A stretch of 64,000 nucleotides of DNA from Paenibacillus tyrphae (GTDB taxonomy: Bacteria > Bacillota > Bacilli > Paenibacillales > NBRC-103111), in NCBI RefSeq assembly GCF_000722545.1, contig NZ_JNVM01000002.1, forward strand, positions 179,475 through 243,474, given 5' to 3'. Positions within the stretch are counted from its first letter, which is position 1. Each line of letters starts with the position of its first letter. Of this stretch, positions 1-9,022 are shown piece by piece. Under the pieces are notes generated by a model, which did not search any database, was not told the DNA's origin, and was given only the letters and a program-made list of their open reading frames with translations. A program made the position numbers and the translations under genes.

Positions 1-3000
1 AAGCTAATCTGGAACGCGCTCTCGATTTCGGTAACGAACCGGATCGTTAATAAGGAATTGCCGCCCAACCGGAAGAAATTGTCGTTCACGCCGATGCCTT
101 GCATGTTCAGAATGTTTTCCGTAATGTCGATCAGCTTTCTCTCGATTTCCGTCACAGGTGCCTCTTCCGCCGGTTGGGATGACAAGGCGGCTTCCGGCGA
201 CGGCAGCGCTTTGCGGTCCACTTTACCGCTCGTGCTCAAAGGCAGCTTTTCCAGTCTCATGAAGCGGGTCGGAACCATATAGGCAGGCAGCCAACGACCG
301 AGATGCCCGGTCCACTCCTCATCCGGCTTCTCCTCGTCGGTCACGACATAAGCGACGAGACTTTCGAGGCCGGACGAATCTTCTCTCACCGCAACGGCAG
401 CGCTCCGTACCGACGGATGCTGCAGCAGCGTCTTCTCGATTTCCTCCAGCTCGATCCGGAAGCCCCGCAGCTTGACCTGCTGGTCGATCCGCCCCCGGAA
501 GACGATAGTTCCATCCTCCTGCCAGCGGGCCAAATCCCCTGTCCGGTACAGCTTCTCGCCCGGGCAGAACGGATGGTCTATGAATTTGTGCGCAGTCAGC
601 TCCGGCTGGTTCAAATAGCCTCTCGCCAGCCCTTTCCCGGCAAGACAAAGCTCGCCGTCCACCCCGACCGGCTGCAGGTTCATATGCTCGTCGACAATGT
701 ACGACCGCATGTTGCCGATCGGCTTCCCGATGGGCACCCGGTGCAGCTCTTCGCCGTCCGTGAAAGCGAAGCCTGTTGCATAGATGGTCGCTTCCGTCGG
801 ACCGTACAGATTGACCAGGCTCGCCCGCAGCCCCAAGGAATAAAATTTCTGGACCGTATGCACTCCCAGCGCTTCACCGGCCGCAAACACATAGTTCAGG
901 CTTTGCAGCGCAGGGGCAGCTTCCTTGCTCTCGACCACATCCATAAACGATTGCAGCATGGACGGCGCGAAATTCATATGCGTCACTTGATGACGCCTAA
1001 TCGTCTCGATGATTCTCGCCGGTTCCTTCTCGGCTCCCGACTCCAGAATGACGAGCTTGCCGCCCGTAAAGAAGCAGCCGAACAATTCGCTCATGGACAC
1101 GTCGAAGGTAAACGACGTTTTGAGCAGATACGCGTCTTCTTGCTCCAAAGGAAACGATCTCTGCAAATGGGCCAGCGTATTGACGAGCGAGCCGTGCTCC
1201 ACCATGACCCCTTTGGGCTTGCCGGTCGAGCCCGACGTATACAGGATATACGCCAGATCGCTCGGGGCGCTCACACGGCTGAGATTCGAGCTGTCCCCTT
1301 CGGCCTTCTCGTCGATCGCGAGCGTCGGAACGGGCAGGCCTTCCGCCGTTTCGCCTTCGTCGGACGGAACAAGCAGGACACGGGCTCCGCTGTCCTCCAG
1401 CATGAACCGCTTGCGCTCCTCCGGGAACCCGGGATCGATGGGAAGATACGCTCCCCCGGCTTTGAGCACCGCGAGGATGCCGATCACCATGGCAAACGAC
1501 CGCTCCGCCATGACCCCGACAACGCTTTCGGCAGCGACTCCGTGGTCCCGCAGCGTGCGAGCCAGCCGGTTCGCTTGGGCGTTCAGCTCCCCGTAGGTCA
1601 TCGTCAGCTCTCCGAAAGCCAGCGCGATGCGTTCCGGGGTCCTCTCCGCCTGCGCTTCGAACAGCTCGTGAACGCAGACATCGCGGGGATAGTCCGCCTC
1701 GGTCCGGGTCCACTCGCTCAGCAGCTTCTTGCGCTCCTGCGGGTCCAGCATATCCAGCTCTTTCACTTGAACCTCGGGATGCTCCACCAGTTTCCTCAGC
1801 AGGTTCACGTATAACTCCATCAAGTGCCGGACCGTTTCCCGGCGGAACAGGTCCGTATTATATTCCAACCGCATTTCCATCGCGTTATCCTGCTGATGGA
1901 TGTTTAGCAGCAGGTCCACCTGGGTCGCATCCAGCACCGGCTCCTCCCAAGCCTCCTCCGCACCGGCGAACGTTTCTTTTTCCTTGGCGGAGCTGACGAG
2001 GTTGAACATAGCGCGATACAACGGATTGCGCACGCTTCGCCGCTCCGGGTTCAGCTTCTGGATCAGCCGTTCGAACGGATAATCCTGCATGTAGTACGCT
2101 TCGTCGACTTTGTCGTGCACGCGCTTCAACAGCTCGTCAAAGGCCGCTTCCCCGTCCACCTCCATCCGAATCGCCACGGTGTTGACGAAGAAGCCGGCGG
2201 CCTGGGCCAGACTGGAGCTGTATTGCCTTCCCGAAAATACCGTCCCGACGACGACGTCCTGCTGGCGGGAGCACTTCTGCAACAGCACGTAATAAGCGCA
2301 CAGCAACGCCGAGAAAGGGATCACCTTATACCGTACGCAGAGCGACCGCAGCTTTTTCACCAGATCGCTTGGCAGCGCCCGGATTTCAAGCGCTCCCCGG
2401 AAGCTGAGCTGCGCCGGCTCTTGGAAATCCGCCGGCAGGTCGAGCACCGGCAGCTCTCCTTGAAACTGCTTGAGCCAATAAGCCTCCTGCTCCTGCGTAT
2501 GCGCCTCGTCGAAATTCGCCCGCTGCCAGTGCACGTAATCCGCGTAATCGACCGCGAGCGGCTTGAGCTCTTCTCCGCCGGTCACGCCCATGCGCGCGTT
2601 GTAGAATGCTTTTAAATCGCGCCAAAGGAGCTGGAACGTCGTCTCGTCGGAAATAATATGGTGCAGCTTCAAAATGATGAGGCATTCGGCTGCCCCCGCG
2701 CCTCCCATCGGCACGATGATCACTTGGAACAGCGGGTCGCCACTCACGTCAATCGGCTCCCGGCACACTTCCGCCAGCTTCCGCAACGCCGCTTCATCCT
2801 GCAGCTCCGCCTCCTCCGACGAACCGTCGATCCGTTGGAAAATCGCTTCCAGCGTCTGATCGAACGTTTGAACCGGAGTGCCGTTTTCATAGCTCACTTT
2901 CGTCCGCAGCGCCATATGACGGCCGATCAAGTCGCCAACCGCTTGGCACAAGGCCTCCGAATCGATGTCCCCCGTCACGCGCTTGCAGGAAATTTTGTTC

Positions 3001-3128
3001 CACAGCGTGCTGTCCGGCAGCAGCTCGGAGAGGTACAGCACCCGCTCCTGCTGGAAGGAAAGCGGATAGCTCGGCTGCTCGCTTTGACGCGATATCGCCG
3101 GGTACTTGCGTTTTGCCCGTTTCGTCAT
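1..3128 (-). CDS. Non-ribosomal peptide synthetase, C-A-PCP, 3' part outside window
   Basis: Read from the reverse complement; the gene runs off the left edge. The order is a condensation domain (about residues 15-440, active-site motif LHHIISDE, so HHxxxD is intact), an adenylation domain (about 460-960) and a carrier domain whose LGGNSLL phosphopantetheine site lies in the last bases of the window. The A domain has the core motifs YTSGSTGKPKG, YGPTEAT, YRTGDLARW, the A8 loop and SGKVDRKALP, so it looks active. Reading its ten-residue pocket by eye against GrsA gives D-V-S-N-F-A-L-I-Y-(K), which I cannot assign to a substrate. Starting with a C domain implies an acyl or aminoacyl donor delivered by another carrier protein, plausibly the free ACP of this operon. 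Two in-frame ATGs exist at 3137 and 3128; AAAGG lies 8-9 nt before 3128, so that start is chosen. It is the last gene of the operon inside the window. Confidence 0.95.
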   Translation of the reverse strand, partial: MTKRAKRKYPAISRQSEQPSYPLSFQQERVLYLSELLPDSTLWNKISCKRVTGDIDSEALCQAVGDLIGRHMALRTKVSYENGTPVQTFDQTLEAIFQRIDGSSEEAELQDEAALRKLAEVCREPIDVSGDPLFQVIIVPMGGAGAAECLIILKLHHIISDETTFQLLWRDLKAFYNARMGVTGGEELKPLAVDYADYVHWQRANFDEAHTQEQEAYWLKQFQGELPVLDLPADFQEPAQLSFRGALEIRALPSDLVKKLRSLCVRYKVIPFSALLCAYYVLLQKCSRQQDVVVGTVFSGRQYSSSLAQAAGFFVNTVAIRMEVDGEAAFDELLKRVHDKVDEAYYMQDYPFERLIQKLNPERRSVRNPLYRAMFNLVSSAKEKETFAGAEEAWEEPVLDATQVDLLLNIHQQDNAMEMRLEYNTDLFRRETVRHLMELYVNLLRKLVEHPEVQVKELDMLDPQERKKLLSEWTRTEADYPRDVCVHELFEAQAERTPERIALAFGELTMTYGELNAQANRLARTLRDHGVAAESVVGVMAERSFAMVIGILAVLKAGGAYLPIDPGFPEERKRFMLEDSGARVLLVPSDEGETAEGLPVPTLAIDEKAEGDSSNLSRVSAPSDLAYILYTSGSTGKPKGVMVEHGSLVNTLAHLQRSFPLEQEDAYLLKTSFTFDVSMSELFGCFFTGGKLVILESGAEKEPARIIETIRRHQVTHMNFAPSMLQSFMDVVESKEAAPALQSLNYVFAAGEALGVHTVQKFYSLGLRASLVNLYGPTEATIYATGFAFTDGEELHRVPIGKPIGNMRSYIVDEHMNLQPVGVDGELCLAGKGLARGYLNQPELTAHKFIDHPFCPGEKLYRTGDLARWQEDGTIVFRGRIDQQVKLRGFRIELEEIEKTLLQHPSVRSAAVAVREDSSGLESLVAYVVTDEEKPDEEWTGHLGRWLPAYMVPTRFMRLEKLPLSTSGKVDRKALPSPEAALSSQPAEEAPVTEIERKLIDITENILNMQGIGVNDNFFRLGGNSLLTIRFVTEIESAFQIS

Positions 3129-3155
3129 GAGATTCATCCTTTCGTCCTGGTTTCC

Positions 3156-4316
3156 TTAAGAGCTTCGGCTTCCTCGCTTGATGAGTTCGTCCGCAATGAT
3201 CAACCGCTGAATTTCCGATGTTCCGTCTCCGATCTCCGTCAGCTTCGCATCCCGGAAAAATCGCTCTAGCGGGAGGTCTCTGGAGTAGCCGTACCCGCCA
3301 AACAGTTGGATCGCATCCTTCGTCACTTGGGTCGCTACCTCCGAGGCGAACAGTTTAGCCTCCGACGCCTCCTTCGCATATTTCTCTCCGTTGTCCTTCA
3401 TCCGGGCCGCCTTTTGCAACAATAGATCGGCGGCATTGATATTCATCTCCATATCGGCCAACATATTTTTCACCGTCTGAAAATGGTAAAGATATTGATC
3501 GAACTGCTTTCTTTGCTTGACGTAGCTGATACAGTACTGCTTGGCTTCCTCAGCGATGCCGACGGCAATCGCCGCCATCCCCAGCCTGGCGCTGACGAGC
3601 GTCTGGTGCAGGATGTCCAGACCGAAATTTTTACGCCCGATGAGGCAGGTCTTCGGAACCTTGACGCCGTCCAGAATCAGCTCGCCCGTATCGGAGCTTC
3701 GCATCCCGAGCTTCCGCTCTTTTTTGCCGGACGTGGACAGGCCTTCCATCCCTTTTTCCAGCAAAAATACGCTGATGCCGAGCAGCTTCTTTTCCGGCGC
3801 CGTCTTGGCGGGCACGATGTAGTAATCCGCATAGTTGCCATTCGTCACAAAAACTTTCGTGCCGTCGAGAACATAATGATCGTCCACTTCAACCGCCTTC
3901 GTCAGCATCGACGACATATCCGATCCGCTTCCGGGCTCCGTGAGCGCGAAGGCGCCGATTTTTTCCCCGGAGAGCATGGGCTGCAAATAGCGCGCTTTCT
4001 GCTCTTTTGTGCCGAAGGCACTGACCGGGTTGCAGGTTAAGCTGGTGTGCGCGACGACGGTCATGGCGGTGGAGGCGCATGCCTTGGCCAGCTCCTTCAC
4101 GAAGCCGGTATACGTCGCATAGTCCAGCTCCAAGCCTCCGTATTCTTTCGGATACGGAATGCCCAGCAGACCGAGGCGTCCCAGCTCCCGGACATTGTCC
4201 AGCGGAAATTGCTCGCGCTCATCCGTTTCGCTGGCGATGGGCCGAACCTTCCGCTTAATGAAGGTCTCGGCCGTGTCGAAAACCGCCTTCCGCACTTCCC
4301 CGTATTCCAGTTCCAT
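3156..4316 (-). CDS. Acyl-CoA dehydrogenase family flavoprotein (probable carrier-protein-bound substrate)
   Basis: A protein of 386 aa, the usual length for short-chain acyl-CoA dehydrogenases. Family signatures are present: the FAD-contact segment LTEPGSGSD, the GGYGYSRDLPLERFFRDAK helix region, and the C-terminal TEIGDGTSEIQR. In butyryl-CoA dehydrogenases the last motif reads YEGTSE and its Glu is the catalytic base; here it is Asp364. The family forms or removes an alpha,beta double bond on an acyl thioester and passes electrons to Etf. With etfAB, a free ACP and an AMP ligase in the same operon, the substrate is probably an (amino)acyl-ACP, as for the prolyl-carrier dehydrogenases of pyrrole and anatoxin pathways; that is inference. 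A TTG at 4331 would lengthen it by five residues, but GGAG 9 nt before the ATG at 4316 favours 4316. It lies 4 bp after asnB and 27 bp before the NRPS. Confidence 0.9.
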   Translation of the reverse strand: MELEYGEVRKAVFDTAETFIKRKVRPIASETDEREQFPLDNVRELGRLGLLGIPYPKEYGGLELDYATYTGFVKELAKACASTAMTVVAHTSLTCNPVSAFGTKEQKARYLQPMLSGEKIGAFALTEPGSGSDMSSMLTKAVEVDDHYVLDGTKVFVTNGNYADYYIVPAKTAPEKKLLGISVFLLEKGMEGLSTSGKKERKLGMRSSDTGELILDGVKVPKTCLIGRKNFGLDILHQTLVSARLGMAAIAVGIAEEAKQYCISYVKQRKQFDQYLYHFQTVKNMLADMEMNINAADLLLQKAARMKDNGEKYAKEASEAKLFASEVATQVTKDAIQLFGGYGYSRDLPLERFFRDAKLTEIGDGTSEIQRLIIADELIKRGSRSS

Positions 4317-4320
4317 ATCC

Positions 4321-6096
4321 TCACACTCCAAACGTTTTGTGCCAGCATTCCAGCGCGATCAAAGCGTGCGACGTTCTGAAAATCGCCAGATTGTCCATGT
4401 GCTCATACCCGTTCTTTTTGTTGAAAAAATCGTTCGCCGCCCGTTTGTCGAAGTAAGCGGAAATTTTGGAATTGCCCGATTGAATCAGCTCGTTGGCGAT
4501 GTTTCTCTGGACGACAACCGATTTCGGATCGACCGGGAACGGGAACGGCCGCTTCTTCCGCTCGACGATCTCCTTCGGCAGCAGCTCTCTGGCGATTTCT
4601 TTCAGGATGATTTTTTCCTTGCCGTCCTTGAGCTTGTAGGCCGAAGGAATATTCGCCACATAGTCGACGATACGATAATCGAGAAACGGAACTCTCGACT
4701 CGATGCCCCAAGCCATGCTCGTTTTATCCTGCCTTTCCAGCATTTCCAGCAAATAGAGCTTGATGAACAAGTACAGTACTTTGTTCAGCTCGTCGCCCGT
4801 CTCGAACCGGGAGGTCATGTCGCGCAAGGCTGTGGACACGTTTTCCCTGAACCGGGTTTGTCGGGCGACATCGGGATTCAGCAGGCCGGACACCTCTTGG
4901 AGATACGGCGCCCAAGGAAATTCCGTGAGCTCGCTTGCCGGCTTGTGGTTCAAGAAGAAGAAATATCCGCCGAACAGCTCATCCGACCCTTCGCCCGACA
5001 GGACGACCGTGACGTCGCTTTTTAACCTCTGATACAGCAGGTACACGGAAGGGGTCGTCAGATCGACCGGCTTTTCCACGTGCCAGGTCGTCTTTTCCAG
5101 CATGTCGTGGTAGTCCTCCGGCCGGAAAATAAACTCCTTATGATCGGTTTGCAAGGCGTCCGCCATCAGCCGGGCATAGATCGTATCCGAGTTGGCCCCT
5201 GCAACCTCGCTGTTCTTGCCGTATTCCATCGAAAATGTTTTTAGCCGGTGGGTCGCATGCCCAGCAGCAATGGCGGTAATTAAGCTGGAGTCCAGCCCTC
5301 CGCTGAGCAGGGAGCCGAACGGCACGTCGCTCATCAGCCGCATGCGTACCGACTCTTGAAGAAGCGCGAGCGTTTGCTCCTTGTAATCGCCGAACGACTG
5401 AGGCTCTTCCGCCGACTGCCGCAAAGCGATATCCCAGTACGGAATAAGCCGCTTCGTCTTGTTGCGGAACAGCAGCGTATGGCCCGGCGGAACGGACTGA
5501 ATGTGCTTGAACATCGTGTGCCCGTTCAAGAGCGCCGTGCAGAATAAATATTCGGGAATGGCCGCCGGTTCCGCCTCCGCCCGGATATCCGGGTGCTGCA
5601 GGATCGCTTTGACCTCCGACGCGAACAGCAGCGCTTTGTCGGACAAGCTGTAGTAAAGCGGCTTTACCCCCAGCCGGTCACGGGCCAGAAAGAGCGTCTC
5701 CGTCTTCTCGTCCCAGATCGCAAAAGCAAACATGCCGTTGAACCTGCGCACGCAGTCCGGCCCGTACTCCTCATAGCTGTGTACGATGACCTCGGTGTCG
5801 CAATCCGTCACGAAGCGGTGTCCTTTGTTCTCCAGGTCGCGCTTCAGCTCGCGGAAATTGTAAATTTCGCCGTTGTAGGTGACCCAGACGGTATGATCCT
5901 CGTTCGTCATCGGCTGCTTGCCGTTCTGGAGATCGATGACCGACAGCCGCCGGTGCCCGAGCCCGATGAACGTATCGACGAACACGCCCTCGCCGTCCGG
6001 ACCGCGATGCGCCAGCGCCTCGTTCATCCGGTTCAGCACCGCTTCCGAAACGGGCGATTCCTTCCCATAGTGGTACGCTCCGCAAATGCCGCACAT
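4321..6096 (-). CDS. Asparagine synthase-like glutamine-hydrolysing amidotransferase
   Basis: A 591-aa protein with the two-domain AsnB plan. The N-terminal class II glutaminase domain starts MCGICG (Cys2 becomes the nucleophile after Met removal) and continues HRGPDG and YNGEIYN. The C-terminal synthetase domain carries the PPi loop SGGLDSS and a second SGEGSDELFGGY motif. The family activates a carboxylate as an acyl-adenylate and aminates it with ammonia tunnelled from glutamine. In an NRPS operon such enzymes often amidate the peptide, a building block or a carboxyl side chain rather than make free asparagine; which applies here cannot be read from sequence. The ATG at 6096 has a good GGAGGG site. 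It sits 40 bp after the KamA-like gene. Confidence 0.92.
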   Translation of the reverse strand: MCGICGAYHYGKESPVSEAVLNRMNEALAHRGPDGEGVFVDTFIGLGHRRLSVIDLQNGKQPMTNEDHTVWVTYNGEIYNFRELKRDLENKGHRFVTDCDTEVIVHSYEEYGPDCVRRFNGMFAFAIWDEKTETLFLARDRLGVKPLYYSLSDKALLFASEVKAILQHPDIRAEAEPAAIPEYLFCTALLNGHTMFKHIQSVPPGHTLLFRNKTKRLIPYWDIALRQSAEEPQSFGDYKEQTLALLQESVRMRLMSDVPFGSLLSGGLDSSLITAIAAGHATHRLKTFSMEYGKNSEVAGANSDTIYARLMADALQTDHKEFIFRPEDYHDMLEKTTWHVEKPVDLTTPSVYLLYQRLKSDVTVVLSGEGSDELFGGYFFFLNHKPASELTEFPWAPYLQEVSGLLNPDVARQTRFRENVSTALRDMTSRFETGDELNKVLYLFIKLYLLEMLERQDKTSMAWGIESRVPFLDYRIVDYVANIPSAYKLKDGKEKIILKEIARELLPKEIVERKKRPFPFPVDPKSVVVQRNIANELIQSGNSKISAYFDKRAANDFFNKKNGYEHMDNLAIFRTSHALIALECWHKTFGV

Positions 6097-6136
6097 TGGG
6101 GTTCCCTCCTTTCGGTTCCGTGTGGCGGATCAGAAG

Positions 6137-7963
6137 TCAGAAATAATACCAGATCGTCTTGTAATCGTCCGGATTTTCCCCCAAGGCTTCCAATCGGCGC
6201 AGAAAATCGTAAATCGGCGTATCCTTGTACACATACGTATTGACCGGGGCCATATATTTTTCCCAAGGATAAAATTCGTAAATCCGGCTCCCGTCGTTCA
6301 AAATCATAATGATCTCATGATCCTGCCAAGCGTTCAGCTCGTTCTTCCCGAGCGTAGGCACGTTAAACACCGGTTTGTCGGTCCGCACCAGCCCCGGCAT
6401 TAAGCGCGCCTCCTCCTTCTGCTCCTGAAGCAGCCGGGCTACGGGCACCTTGAAGTCCGCCGTCTCCTCTTTCCCCTTCAGATTGAACAAATAGTAGGGC
6501 GAAATGCCGATCCCCTTCAGCGATTCCCGCAAAAAGCAGGTCTCGAACTTCCGGCAATTTTGCATGGTGAACACCTGCTGGTTATACACGTCGATGCCGA
6601 GCGACTTGATGTTCCGCATCGCGTCCGCCATTTCTTGCGAAATTTCATACGGATGCTGCACATGGGTGACAAGCGTAATCGTCTGCTCCGGAGGCCGGTG
6701 ATACGTCCGCAAAATCGCCAGCAGCTCTTCGTCGAAGCGCATAGGCGCCGTGACGAGCGTCCGCGTGCCGATGCGGATGCGCTTGATGTGCTTCATTTCC
6801 GCGAACGTCTGCAAAATAGACGCGATCTTGTCGTTGCTGACGGCCAGCGGGTCCCCGCCCGTAATCAGCACCTCGCTAATGCCCGGGTTCGCCCGGAACC
6901 ACTCGTACGCTTCCGCCAAATTATGAATCCCCGGATCGGCTTTACCGCAGGAATCCTCCGCCAGTTCCCAGTTTCTTTGGCAGTAGATGCAGATTTGCGG
7001 GCACCATAAGTAAGGCTTGACGATCGCGATCTGCGAATATCTTCGGGTCACAAAGTCGGTAGGCGAGGTGTCCATTTCGTGCATAAAATCCAGCTCTTCC
7101 TTCGGAAGCAGCCTGGCTTCCAGCATTTTGTCCAGATAGATCCGGTTCGGAATGACCTGTGCCCGCAGACTCCTGTCGTGCCGATGCCCATCCGCCTTGG
7201 GGTCGGGGTCCATCAAAGACAAGTAAAACGGTGTGATCTCGCAAGGAATCCCCTGCGCCATCGCCGCATCGATGCACGCCTTCTCTTCGGCGGACAGCTC
7301 GATGATCTCGCCGATTTTGTCGGCATCGCGGAAACGGTGCTTGAACTGCCAGCGGTAATTCGTCCAGTCCTGCTCCGTCGCTCCCAGCGCCTGTAAAATC
7401 CGCTGCCGATGCTCCTGTCTGCGCCGGACGACCTCGTCGTCCAGCCCGGTTCTATAACCGTTCTTGTGGATAAAACCGGCATACTGGTCTGCCTTCACGT
7501 TGAGCAGCTCGGACCGGACGACCGCCGCCTCGCGCCCTTCCAGTTGCATGAAAGCAGGAACCTCGCGCTTGCAAATGCCCGATTTCGAATAAATCCCCGA
7601 AAGACCGATCACCCCCTTGAACAAATGCTTCATTTCCACAAGAAACGCATCCGTCACCTCGGGCCATTCCTGCCGCCGCCAATGCTCGGCAGCCAGCTTC
7701 CATAAGGTGTCCAGGCAGCTGTGCTTCGTCTTGTGCTCGTTGCTTTCCGAAATAATGCTTTTGAAAACCGTGATGCAGTCGCGGGTATTTTTCTTCTCCA
7801 GCGGATGCAGCAGGCAGTCGGCGCGCCGCACTTTGTCCTCGCATTCATTCAAGTAGCCGAACATCCGGCTGCGGGCGTCGGATAACGTCTCGCTGTCGAC
7901 GAGCAATCGCAAAATATCCGGATTGGCGTCCAGCAGCTCGGAAATTTTCTCATGAGTAGCCAT
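6137..7963 (-). CDS. KamA-family radical-SAM/PLP 2,3-aminomutase-like protein
   Basis: The 608-aa product carries the radical-SAM cluster motif CPQICIYC (CxxxCxxC), followed by an ITGGDPL motif typical of the lysine 2,3-aminomutase family. A lysine in VPTLGKNE near residue 550 is the likely PLP-binding residue, and YEFYPWEK follows as in long KamA-like proteins. These enzymes move an alpha-amino group to C3, giving beta-lysine, beta-glutamate or beta-arginine. The protein is longer than the classical enzyme of about 420-470 aa, with an N-terminal extension of roughly 190 residues. The open frame reaches a GTG at 7999, but GGAGG lies 6-7 nt before the ATG at 7963, which I use. Its position in the operon suggests it supplies a beta-amino acid to the NRPS; the substrate is unknown, and alternative radical chemistry cannot be excluded. 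Confidence 0.85.
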   Translation of the reverse strand: MATHEKISELLDANPDILRLLVDSETLSDARSRMFGYLNECEDKVRRADCLLHPLEKKNTRDCITVFKSIISESNEHKTKHSCLDTLWKLAAEHWRRQEWPEVTDAFLVEMKHLFKGVIGLSGIYSKSGICKREVPAFMQLEGREAAVVRSELLNVKADQYAGFIHKNGYRTGLDDEVVRRRQEHRQRILQALGATEQDWTNYRWQFKHRFRDADKIGEIIELSAEEKACIDAAMAQGIPCEITPFYLSLMDPDPKADGHRHDRSLRAQVIPNRIYLDKMLEARLLPKEELDFMHEMDTSPTDFVTRRYSQIAIVKPYLWCPQICIYCQRNWELAEDSCGKADPGIHNLAEAYEWFRANPGISEVLITGGDPLAVSNDKIASILQTFAEMKHIKRIRIGTRTLVTAPMRFDEELLAILRTYHRPPEQTITLVTHVQHPYEISQEMADAMRNIKSLGIDVYNQQVFTMQNCRKFETCFLRESLKGIGISPYYLFNLKGKEETADFKVPVARLLQEQKEEARLMPGLVRTDKPVFNVPTLGKNELNAWQDHEIIMILNDGSRIYEFYPWEKYMAPVNTYVYKDTPIYDFLRRLEALGENPDDYKTIWYYF

Positions 7964-7999
7964 AAGCAGCCTCCGCCCCATAACGTGAATTGGCCACAC

Positions 8000-9001
8000 T
8001 CAACTCAGCAATTGCTCCTCCACCTGCTCGGCGAGCCGCAGCGCTTTTTCCTCCGGGTCCTCGACGCGCTTCAACGCCTCTTCCCGGGTAATGATGCCCT
8101 GCCGCACCAGCAAGCTCATTTCAAAATCGTATGGATGAAAACGATGAACCTGCTTGTGCTTGACGATCCCCAGCGAATTCAACCGGCAATTCGTCGAATT
8201 CGGATCGACGTCCTCCGGCTTGGTCCACCCAAGCTCCCGGATCGTACGGTAAATTTCGTCCTCCTGGTACCCGATGATCGGGAAGGCGTTGATCGTATAA
8301 GGAAACGGATTCGTTCTGTACTCGTCCTTATCCAGCATGAGATACGTATACACGTCGTCCCCCACGCGCTCCGCAAGCGGCTTGAACAAATTTTTGCGCA
8401 GCTCGTATGGAATTTTGTTGTCCTGAAATAGTATTTCGTTCTCGGATTGGATCAATTGCCCCGGACTGTTGCCCAGCATGACCATCGGAATTCCTTTTTC
8501 GATAGCAACCCGCAAACACATGTTCGTGACGATGCGGATGCATGAAATGCAGATACCGCTGCCGAACTGCGTCAGATGGGTCGGGTAAACCTCGGGCGCC
8601 GAGCTCTGCAAAAAAATTTGCTTCATCAAGTCGTATCGTGGCCGAACAATCGTATGATCCACATTCAGGCGGTTCAGCACCTTGCGCATGTTTATAAACG
8701 AAGCTTCCGACATGAAGCCGTTGTCGAGCGTCACAGCCAGCATACGAAGCCCGTACTTTTCCTTGAGCGTATGAATCAGGAACGTACTGTCCTTGCCCCC
8801 GCTGTAGGCAACCAGCGCATCGTACTTCCGGTTCTGCGCTTTGCATTCGCGGATGATTTCATCCAGCTTCGCCTGAAGCTTGGAGAGCGACGGAACGAAA
8901 TTCTTCCCGTTCTGCTTACGGCAGAAGGAGCAGACGCCTTCGGAATCGAACGCGATTCCGGGGTAGGTTTCGGGCATCACGCATAAGGTGCACCGTTTCA
9001 C
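8000..9001 (-). CDS. PP-loop ATP pyrophosphatase, N-acetyl-sugar amidotransferase (WbpG) type
   Basis: A 333-aa protein. It begins with a cysteine pair CTLC and a second pair CSFC about 20 residues later, a zinc-knuckle-like arrangement seen in WbpG/PseA-type amidotransferases. The PP-loop SGGKDS follows near residue 70. Known relatives activate an amide or carboxyl oxygen with ATP and exchange it for nitrogen, making an amidine on bacillosamine-type sugars; other PP-loop enzymes transfer sulphur. There is no sugar gene or HisH/HisF-type glutaminase nearby, so the usual O-antigen role is unlikely. I infer an amidine, amide or thioamide-forming step on the NRPS product or its precursor. The start is a GTG with AAAGGGG upstream; it follows the AMP ligase by 21 bp. 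Confidence 0.82.
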   Translation of the reverse strand: MKRCTLCVMPETYPGIAFDSEGVCSFCRKQNGKNFVPSLSKLQAKLDEIIRECKAQNRKYDALVAYSGGKDSTFLIHTLKEKYGLRMLAVTLDNGFMSEASFINMRKVLNRLNVDHTIVRPRYDLMKQIFLQSSAPEVYPTHLTQFGSGICISCIRIVTNMCLRVAIEKGIPMVMLGNSPGQLIQSENEILFQDNKIPYELRKNLFKPLAERVGDDVYTYLMLDKDEYRTNPFPYTINAFPIIGYQEDEIYRTIRELGWTKPEDVDPNSTNCRLNSLGIVKHKQVHRFHPYDFEMSLLVRQGIITREEALKRVEDPEEKALRLAEQVEEQLLS

Positions 9002-9022
9002 GGTTGGGTTCCCCTTTCTGAA

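Noticed and set aside
303..1814. Plus-strand open frame of 503 codons
   Set aside because: It is the antisense of the NRPS A domain. The minus strand encodes clear C-A-PCP motifs here, and the plus-strand product is Arg/His-rich with no family motif.
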